Assembly (NCBI GenBank): GCA_900553675.1
Contig: USEH01000018.1
Span: 1-18,584 of the forward strand
Direction of reading: 5' to 3'
Source of the DNA: an uncultured Ruminococcus sp.
GTDB taxonomy: Bacteria; Bacillota; Clostridia; Oscillospirales; Ruminococcaceae
Length of the DNA stretch: 18,584 nucleotides
The notes beneath the pieces are model-generated. The model did no database searches. It saw only the letters and a list, made by a program, of their open reading frames with translations, and was not told the origin of the DNA. Positions 13,250 through 18,584 of the stretch are shown here, piece after piece; position 1 is the stretch's first letter; each line of letters opens with the position of its first letter. Position numbers and translations under genes: made by a program.

Positions 13250-14059
13250 ATGAAAGAACAATTTACTGCGAAAACGGTAGCGGAAGCCAAGGAGAGAGCT
13301 GTCGAGGCTTTCGGCGTACCGGAGGAAAGAATCAGCTTTACGGTTCTGGAGGAGCCTAAAAAGGGTCTCTTCGGAATGAAGGGCGAGGCTAAGGTTGAAG
13401 CCGAGTATGAAAAGACAAAGGCTGAGGTCGCGGCGGATTATGTTTCAAACGTAATGGTCGCTATGGGCTTTAACAAGCCGGAAATCACCGTCAGCGATAT
13501 CGAGGGCGGCTCTTGCTTAGACCTTGCAGGAGAGGGCGTAGACGGCATTATAGGCAGACGCGGAGAGACTATAGACGCTTTGCAGTATCTGGCTTCGCTT
13601 GCCTGCAACAAGCACGATAAGGACTACTACAGAATCTCGCTCGACTGCGACGGCTTTAGGGCAAGAAGAAAGGTTCAGCTTGAAGAGCTCGCCAGAAAGA
13701 TGGCAGCCAAGGCAAAGCGCACCGACAGAACCGTGGCATTAGAACCCATGAATCCATATGAAAGAAGAATCATCCACGCGGCAGTTGCCGAAGTTGAGGG
13801 CTGCACCTCGCGCTCGGTCGGTGAGGATCCTTACAGAAAGGTGCTTATTTCCTCCACCGAAAAGAGACCATATTCGTCAAGATCAAATTCCGACAGAGGA
13901 GACCGCAGACAGGGCGACAGACGCGGCAGGGGCGACAGAAAGCGTCGCGACTTTAAGGCAAGAAGCCTTGATATATCCTCATCTTTTGAAAAGGATTACA
14001 AAAAGCCCAAGCCTGAAGACGAGCTTGGCTCGGGTCTTTATTCCAAGATTGAATTTTAA
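13250..14059 (+). CDS. khpB: RNA-binding protein Jag/KhpB (Jag-N, KH, R3H)
   Basis: A cytoplasmic RNA-binding protein linked to cell elongation and mRNA control in Gram-positives (KhpB/EloR with KhpA). The protein is 269 residues. The Jag-N domain is about 1-52 (EFGV-like FGVPEERISFTVLEEPKKGL). The KH-II domain has the GRRG loop at 102-105. The R3H domain has R172...H176 in YERRIIHAAVAEVEG. The last ~60 residues are an Arg/Gly/Asp-rich basic tail (RGDRRQGDRRGRGDRKRR) likely to be disordered and RNA-binding. AAGGAGAG precedes the ATG. Placement after yidC is standard. Confidence 0.94.
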   Translation: MKEQFTAKTVAEAKERAVEAFGVPEERISFTVLEEPKKGLFGMKGEAKVEAEYEKTKAEVAADYVSNVMVAMGFNKPEITVSDIEGGSCLDLAGEGVDGIIGRRGETIDALQYLASLACNKHDKDYYRISLDCDGFRARRKVQLEELARKMAAKAKRTDRTVALEPMNPYERRIIHAAVAEVEGCTSRSVGEDPYRKVLISSTEKRPYSSRSNSDRGDRRQGDRRGRGDRKRRDFKARSLDISSSFEKDYKKPKPEDELGSGLYSKIEF

Positions 14060-14068
14060 GAAAAAGCG

Positions 14069-14099
14069 GCGGTTTCCCTTAATGGAGACCGCTCTTTTT
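14069..14099 (+). terminator. Terminator between jag and mnmE
   Basis: gcggtttcc (14069-14077) pairs with ggagaccgc (14084-14092) with one G-U, then tcttttta. It ends right at the mnmE ribosome binding site (AAGGAG, 14100-14105), so mnmE may depend on read-through or its own promoter. Confidence 0.75.
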
Positions 14100-14110
14100 A
14101 AGGAGATTTT

Positions 14111-15466
14111 ATGTCAACAATTGCAGCTATTTCTACCCCTTTAGAAGTCGGGGGACTGGCAGTTATAAGAATGACCGGCGAAAAATCCTTTGAGATCGCC
14201 GACAGCATTTTTGCGCCGTTTGACAAAATCCCGCCATCAAAAATGTCGGGGCATACCTGCTCCTACGGCAAAATTGTCCGCGAGGGAGAAACACTTGACG
14301 ATGTTGTTTTAACCGTCTTCCGTGCCCCTAAGAGCTATACCGGACTTGACACCGTGGAGATTTCCTGCCACGGCGGGGTGTATCTTGCCAAGCAGATTTT
14401 AAGACTTCTGCTGGAAAAAGGAGCGACCCCTGCGGGACCCGGTGAGTTCACCAAGCTTGCGTTTTTAAACGGAAAAATAGGTCTTACTCAGGCAGAATCT
14501 GTTATGGATATTATCTCCGCCGAGGGGGACGCCACCCTTAAAAGCGCGCGGCTTATGAGAGAGGGAAGACTGTATCAAAGGATAAAATCGGTGTCGGATA
14601 AGCTTGTTTCTGCGCTCGGCTCGCTCGCCGCGTGGTGTGACTATCCCGACGAGGATGTTCCCGAAACCGACTTCGGAAGCATTGAAAAGGTGATAGACGA
14701 TTCGCAGAGAGTAATTAGCCAGATTTTAAACGACTACGATACCGGCAGAATTCTGCGCGCGGGCATAGACACTGCAATTGTGGGCAAACCGAACGTGGGA
14801 AAGTCCACCCTTATGAACGCCCTTCTGGGCTACGAGCGGAGCATCGTGACCGACACTATGGGTACCACCCGCGACGTTGTTGAGGAGACGGTAAGGCTCG
14901 GCGACATCAGACTCAGACTGTCCGACACCGCCGGAATCCGCGATACCTGCGACAAGGTTGAGTCGATAGGCGTGGCGCGCGCGAAACGAAAGCTCGACGA
15001 AGCCGAGCTGATAATAGCGGTCATAGACGGCTCACGCGAGCTTGACGGCTGCGACCTTGAAATACTCAAATCTCTCGAAAACCGTCGGCATATTGTTGTT
15101 ATAAACAAGTCGGATCTCCCACAAAAAGTTGACTTAAAGTATATTAGTGATGATAATATACTATTTGTATCAGCAAATACCGGCGAAGGCATAGAAAAAA
15201 TCACAGAAAAAATAAACGATCTGTTCAAGCTTGGGGGACACTCCGACGGCGGAGCGATATTCGCCAACGAACGCCAGCGCAGCTTGTGCGAGCGCGCAAG
15301 CGAGTATCTCGACAGAGCAAAGGATGCAATCGCGGCGGAAATCACCCTCGACGGCGTTACTATTTATATAGAGGAGGCTGCCAACAGCCTTTTGACCTTG
15401 ACCGGCGAAAAGGCAACCGAGGCTGTTGTCAACGACGTATTTTCAAGATTCTGTGTCGGAAAATAG
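14111..15466 (+). CDS. mnmE: tRNA modification GTPase MnmE (TrmE)
   Basis: With MnmG it installs the cmnm5 group on wobble U34 of certain tRNAs. The protein is 451 residues, complete. The N-terminal folate-binding domain begins MSTIAAISTPLEVGGLAVIR. The G domain has G1 GKPNVGKS at 225-232, TTRD, G3 DTAGIR at 272-277, G4 NKSD at 332-335 and G5-like VSANTGEG. The C-terminus has the catalytic CVGK (448-451). AAGGAG is 5 nt before the ATG. A short AT-rich patch in the G domain (about 15125-15180) contains a promoter-like palindrome. The partner mnmG follows. Confidence 0.97.
   Translation: MSTIAAISTPLEVGGLAVIRMTGEKSFEIADSIFAPFDKIPPSKMSGHTCSYGKIVREGETLDDVVLTVFRAPKSYTGLDTVEISCHGGVYLAKQILRLLLEKGATPAGPGEFTKLAFLNGKIGLTQAESVMDIISAEGDATLKSARLMREGRLYQRIKSVSDKLVSALGSLAAWCDYPDEDVPETDFGSIEKVIDDSQRVISQILNDYDTGRILRAGIDTAIVGKPNVGKSTLMNALLGYERSIVTDTMGTTRDVVEETVRLGDIRLRLSDTAGIRDTCDKVESIGVARAKRKLDEAELIIAVIDGSRELDGCDLEILKSLENRRHIVVINKSDLPQKVDLKYISDDNILFVSANTGEGIEKITEKINDLFKLGGHSDGGAIFANERQRSLCERASEYLDRAKDAIAAEITLDGVTIYIEEAANSLLTLTGEKATEAVVNDVFSRFCVGK
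15129..15162 (+). promoter_or_regulatory. Possible internal promoter and palindrome inside mnmE
   Basis: TTGACT (15129-15134), exactly 17 bp, then GATAAT (15152-15157), each 5/6 to consensus. A perfect inverted repeat agtatatt/aatatact (15138-15145, 15155-15162) overlaps the spacer and -10. Codons here are far more AT-rich than in flanking mnmE. It could supply mnmG-rsmG transcripts. Confidence 0.35.
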
Positions 15467-15580
15467 GACGCTATCAGTATATTTTATGATATATATTACA
15501 TTTTGTATATAGATATATAATTACTATTTGCTATATTATATAATAATATTACTTATTGTTAATCAGTAAGGAGCGTGTTT
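15467..15580 (+). other. AT-rich mnmE-mnmG spacer
   Basis: A 114-bp run almost wholly of A and T, with several TATA-like words. No -35/-10 pair at proper spacing stands out, and there is no terminator hairpin. AAGGAG at 15568-15573 is the mnmG ribosome binding site. Confidence 0.4.
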
Positions 15581-17461
15581 ATGGAGTATTTGGGCAACTA
15601 TGACGTTGTTGTTATCGGCGCGGGACACGCCGGCGTTGAAGCTGCGCTTGCGGCGGCAAGATTGGGTGTAAAGGCAGCTATCTTTACAATCACTTTGGAT
15701 GCAATTGCCAATATGCCCTGCAATCCTTCCATCGGAGGAACGGCAAAGGGACACCTTGTCCGCGAGATCGACGCACTTGGCGGCGAGATGGGCAAGGCGG
15801 CGGACGCTACTTTCTTGCAGTCGAGAGTGTTAAATCTTGGCAAGGGTCCGGCGGTGCACAGCCTTCGCGTTCAGTCGGACAGGGTGAAGTATCACACCTA
15901 CATGAAGAAAGTTTTAGAGGGCGAACCTAACCTCGACATCAAGCAGGCGGAGGTAGTCAAAATTTTAACTGACGATTCTGGAGCCGTCTGCGGAGTCCGG
16001 ACGAAATTAGGAACCTGCTACTCCTGCCGCGCGGTAATCATCTCCACCGGAACATACCTTTCGGGAGTGATACACGTTGGCGAGGTTTCATACGAATCGG
16101 GTCCCGACGCTACGCTTCCCGCCAAGGGACTTTCGGATTCCCTGCGCGAGCTGGGCATAACCATCCGCCGGTTTAAGACCGGAACGCCTGCAAGAGTCCA
16201 CAAAAGGAGCATAGATTTTTCACAGTTAGAGCGGCAAGACGGCGACGAAAAAATCCTGCCCTTCTCCTATGAGACTAAAGGCAAGCTGGAAAATAAGGTA
16301 TCATGTTACATCAGCTACACCAACGCCGAAACCCATAAAATCATCCTTGAAAACCTCGACCGTTCGCCGCTATACTCCGGAAGAATCGAGGGCGTGGGTC
16401 CGAGATACTGTCCTTCAATCGAGGACAAGGTGGTAAGGTTTTCAGACAAGCCCCGCCACCAGCTTTTCATCGAGCCGATGGGTCTTAACACCGACGAGTA
16501 CTATTTGCAGGGAATGTCGAGCTCGCTGCCCGAAGACGTGCAGCTGAAATTTCTTCGCACGATAAAGGGTCTTGAACATGTTGAAATTATGCGCAATGCC
16601 TACGCCATTGAATACGACTGCTGCGACTCGTTGGAGCTGAAACCCACCCTCGAATTTAAAAAAGTTTCGGGACTTTACGGCGCTGGGCAGTTTAACGGAA
16701 CCTCAGGTTACGAAGAAGCCGCCGCGCAGGGTCTTATCGCCGGAATCAACGCCGCACTGAAAATTCTGGGCAGGGAGGAGATAGTTTTAGACCGCGCCTC
16801 TTCCTACATAGGAACGCTGATCGACGACCTTGTCACTAAGGGAGTTATGGACCCCTACCGCATGATGACATCACGGAGCGAATACCGTCTGCTTTTGAGG
16901 GAGGATAACGCCGACGAGCGTCTGACCCCGATTGGCTACAAGGTGGGGCTGATTTCTGAGGAGAGATATCAGTGTCTTCTGAAAAAAGAATCGGAGATAG
17001 AAGCCGAGGTAAGGCGGCTGGAGCAAACCCATGTGGGACCATCTCAGACTCTCAATGACTATCTTGAATTCTGCGGGACAGAAGGCATCACAAACGGCAT
17101 GACCCTGGCAAAGCTTTTAAAGCGTCCACAGGTCAGCTATGAGGGACTTGGCTGTATCGATTCCGCCCGCCCGCCGCTTGATTCGCAGGTTACCGAGCAG
17201 GTGGAGCTTAGAATAAAGTATGAGGGCTATATAAAGCTGCAATTAGAGCAGGTCGAAGCAATGAGAAAGCTTGAATCAAAGCTGATTCCGGATGATATCG
17301 ACTATTCGGCGATAAAGGGTCTGCGACTTGAGGCTGCCGAAAAGCTTTCAAAAATCCGCCCCGCGAATATCGGTCAGGCTTCGAGGATATCAGGCGTCAA
17401 CCCTGCGGACGTCTCCGTTCTGCTCATATGGCTTGATTTGAAGAGGAGGGAAGAGAGTTGA
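15581..17461 (+). CDS. mnmG: tRNA uridine-5-carboxymethylaminomethyl modification enzyme MnmG (GidA)
   Basis: An FAD-dependent partner of MnmE. The protein is 626 residues, normal length. The FAD dinucleotide motif is [12 protein letters not shown] at 11-22, the substrate loop is [20 protein letters not shown], and later motifs are [33 protein letters not shown] and [18 protein letters not shown]. The C-terminal helical domain ends [18 protein letters not shown]. The ATG at 15581 has AAGGAG 7 nt before it; a GTG two codons earlier is too close to that site. The stop overlaps the rsmG TTG start by 4 bp. Confidence 0.97.
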   Translation: MEYLGNYDVVVIGAGHAGVEAALAAARLGVKAAIFTITLDAIANMPCNPSIGGTAKGHLVREIDALGGEMGKAADATFLQSRVLNLGKGPAVHSLRVQSDRVKYHTYMKKVLEGEPNLDIKQAEVVKILTDDSGAVCGVRTKLGTCYSCRAVIISTGTYLSGVIHVGEVSYESGPDATLPAKGLSDSLRELGITIRRFKTGTPARVHKRSIDFSQLERQDGDEKILPFSYETKGKLENKVSCYISYTNAETHKIILENLDRSPLYSGRIEGVGPRYCPSIEDKVVRFSDKPRHQLFIEPMGLNTDEYYLQGMSSSLPEDVQLKFLRTIKGLEHVEIMRNAYAIEYDCCDSLELKPTLEFKKVSGLYGAGQFNGTSGYEEAAAQGLIAGINAALKILGREEIVLDRASSYIGTLIDDLVTKGVMDPYRMMTSRSEYRLLLREDNADERLTPIGYKVGLISEERYQCLLKKESEIEAEVRRLEQTHVGPSQTLNDYLEFCGTEGITNGMTLAKLLKRPQVSYEGLGCIDSARPPLDSQVTEQVELRIKYEGYIKLQLEQVEAMRKLESKLIPDDIDYSAIKGLRLEAAEKLSKIRPANIGQASRISGVNPADVSVLLIWLDLKRREES

Positions 17462-18174
17462 GCGATGCTATAGACAAAACAAGGCTGTTAAGACTGTTTT
17501 CATCTCAGAACATTCATATTTCGGAAGCTCAGGCGGAGCAGTTTGAAAATTACGCCGGACTTTTGGTTGAATGGAACCAAAAAATCAACCTCACCGCCAT
17601 AACCGAGCCTCAGGAAATTGAGGAAAAGCATTTTCTTGATTCCTGCCTTCCTTTTGCGGATATCGATATTCCCGAGTTCGCATCTGTCGTGGATGTCGGC
17701 ACCGGCGCGGGCTTTCCGGGAATCCCGTTAAAAATTATCCGTCCTGACATCGGGCTTACTCTTGTAGACAGCCTTCAAAAGCGGATTACCTTTTTGGAGA
17801 CTGTTTGCGCGCAGCTTGGAGTTATGGCAAAGACCATCCACGGCAGAGCAGAGGAGCTTGGCAGATCTGACATGCGCGAGAGCTTTGACATTGCAACGGC
17901 GCGCGCTGTCGCAAGGTTGAGTGTTTTGTGCGAATACTGCCTTCCGTTTGTCAAAGTCGGGGGAGTGTTTGTAGCTTTGAAGGGCAGAGACTGCGCCGAG
18001 GAAATCCGTCTTGCCTACACGGCAATAAAGACTATGGGCGGGGAGATATTGAAAACAGTAGAGTACAGTCTGCCTTCGGGCGACGGCAGAACGGCAGTCA
18101 TCATAAAAAAGGTAAAGCCCACGCCGCCTGCGTATCCGAGAACCAAGGCGAAAATGGAGAAAAAACCGCTTTAG
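17458..18174 (+). CDS. rsmG: 16S rRNA (guanine527-N7)-methyltransferase RsmG (GidB)
   Basis: Methylates G527 of 16S rRNA with SAM; loss can give low-level streptomycin resistance. The protein is 238 residues, usual length. The segment [20 protein letters not shown] precedes the SAM site [16 protein letters not shown] at 77-92, followed by [13 protein letters not shown] and ATARAVARL. The start is TTG (17458), in TTGA overlap with the mnmG stop, with AGGAGG 8 nt upstream, so it is coupled to mnmG. The C-terminal ~20 residues are basic and Pro-rich. A terminator follows. Confidence 0.96.
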   Translation: MSDAIDKTRLLRLFSSQNIHISEAQAEQFENYAGLLVEWNQKINLTAITEPQEIEEKHFLDSCLPFADIDIPEFASVVDVGTGAGFPGIPLKIIRPDIGLTLVDSLQKRITFLETVCAQLGVMAKTIHGRAEELGRSDMRESFDIATARAVARLSVLCEYCLPFVKVGGVFVALKGRDCAEEIRLAYTAIKTMGGEILKTVEYSLPSGDGRTAVIIKKVKPTPPAYPRTKAKMEKKPL

Positions 18175-18216
18175 TTTTCGCCCGTTTTCGACCGTATACC
18201 TTATAATAATATATAG

Positions 18217-18250
18217 AAAACCGCTCGTTTTGGGCGGTTTTTGTTTTTTG
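18217..18250 (+). terminator. Rho-independent terminator after rsmG
   Basis: aaaaccgc (18217-18224) pairs with gcggtttt (18234-18241) and is followed by ttgtttttt. It ends the rightward operon 43 nt after rsmG. Confidence 0.85.
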
Positions 18251-18400
18251 CGGGATGATTATGGGGAGGATTGCGATATTTTTATCTGGAAATATATGTA
18301 ATCGTGTGGTATTATATATACATTATTATATATGTGTGTATCGGATTGTTGGGAACAGCGTTTGATGGGAGTTTGTAAGAATGGTTGTTACTATTACATA
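18251..18400. other. Gene-less AT-rich stretch after rsmG
   Basis: Together with the terminator and repeat copy B, this makes up the 410-bp gene-less right end. It holds TATA-rich alternating sequence (about 18290-18335). I see no gene, promoter or RNA that I can support. Confidence 0.5.
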
Positions 18401-18584
18401 GTGCAGTCATGGACGTGCTTACGCACGCCCATCGGGAGACCCCCGACGAGGGTCTCCCACGGACAAACAGTCCACCGGACTGTTTGTCCTCCCATCCTGC
18501 GTTTTGCTAACGCTGGGAGTTTCGCGCTCTGCGGAGCGCGACGAGGGACTCTGCCCCTCGACCCCGCAGCCTTGAAAGGCTGGC
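18401..18584 (-). repeat. Multi-hairpin dispersed repeat, copy B (inverted relative to copy A, cut by window edge)
   Basis: Read on the minus strand it runs from gccagcctttcaaggc (18584-18569) through one tandem-type unit and the same five hairpins as copy A, to the identical end catgactgcac (18411-18401). The first hairpin has the same CGCA loop but a different 7-bp stem (18523-18540). Stems 1, 2, 3 and 5 show paired substitutions against copy A; stem 4 arms are identical. The window ends inside or at the edge of the repeat, as assemblies often do. Confidence 0.85.

Noticed and set aside
13758..14144. A plus-strand frame overlapping jag and mnmE
   Set aside because: It is an out-of-frame shadow of the R3H and basic tail of jag that crosses the terminator.
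1..18584. tRNA, rRNA or phage/defence genes
   Set aside because: I looked for cloverleaf-like sequences, rRNA blocks, integrases, transposases and restriction genes and saw none.

Overview
The window joins DNA from two unrelated bacteria. Positions 1 to about 1800 are GC-rich and read like a Desulfovibrio-type sulfate reducer: a selenocysteine-containing selD, rplQ and the 3' end of rpoA, all on the minus strand. From about 1800 to 18584 the DNA is of moderate GC and carries the chromosome-origin gene block and the start of the S10 ribosomal operon of a Clostridia-type Firmicute, probably a gut Oscillospiraceae/Ruminococcaceae relative (an inference from gene order and protein flavour). The join lies inside one open frame: the first ~90 residues of ribosomal protein L2 run into the last ~60 residues of RNA polymerase alpha through a short ANIAL match shared by both families. 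This looks like an assembly chimera, so the two parts should be annotated as separate genomes.

Layout of the Firmicute part. On the minus strand from 5409 down to 1796: an orphan lipoprotein gene, a promoter, a ~365-nt leader containing a terminator-like hairpin, then rpsJ-rplC-rplD-rplW-rplB (rplB cut by the join). On the minus strand from 10343 down to 5926: dnaA-dnaN-yaaA-recF-remB, the replication-initiation and repair block in the same order as in Bacillus subtilis. On the plus strand from 10940: rpmH-rnpA-yidD-yidC-jag-mnmE-mnmG-rsmG. These serve ribosome assembly, tRNA 5' processing, membrane protein insertion, RNA binding, and tRNA and 16S rRNA modification. Except for dnaA, transcription runs away from the dnaA-dnaN spacer, consistent with that spacer being the origin.

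The dnaA-dnaN spacer (8664-8975) has an AT-rich stretch, TAG triplets, a GC clamp and a cluster of GTTGAAA heptamers. I saw no canonical TTATNCACA box in it. The DnaA here has Asn where the usual RDHTT recognition motif has Asp, so the heptamers may be an altered DnaA-box code. Two copies of a multi-hairpin repeat lie in inverted orientation at 5457-5870 and 18401-18584. Every stem difference between them is compensated, which argues for selection on a folded RNA or single-stranded DNA. A different hairpin cluster with 13-bp inverted ends lies at 10626-10761, between dnaA and rpmH. Base counts, GC skew and homology searches could not be run, and all family calls are from reading the sequence.
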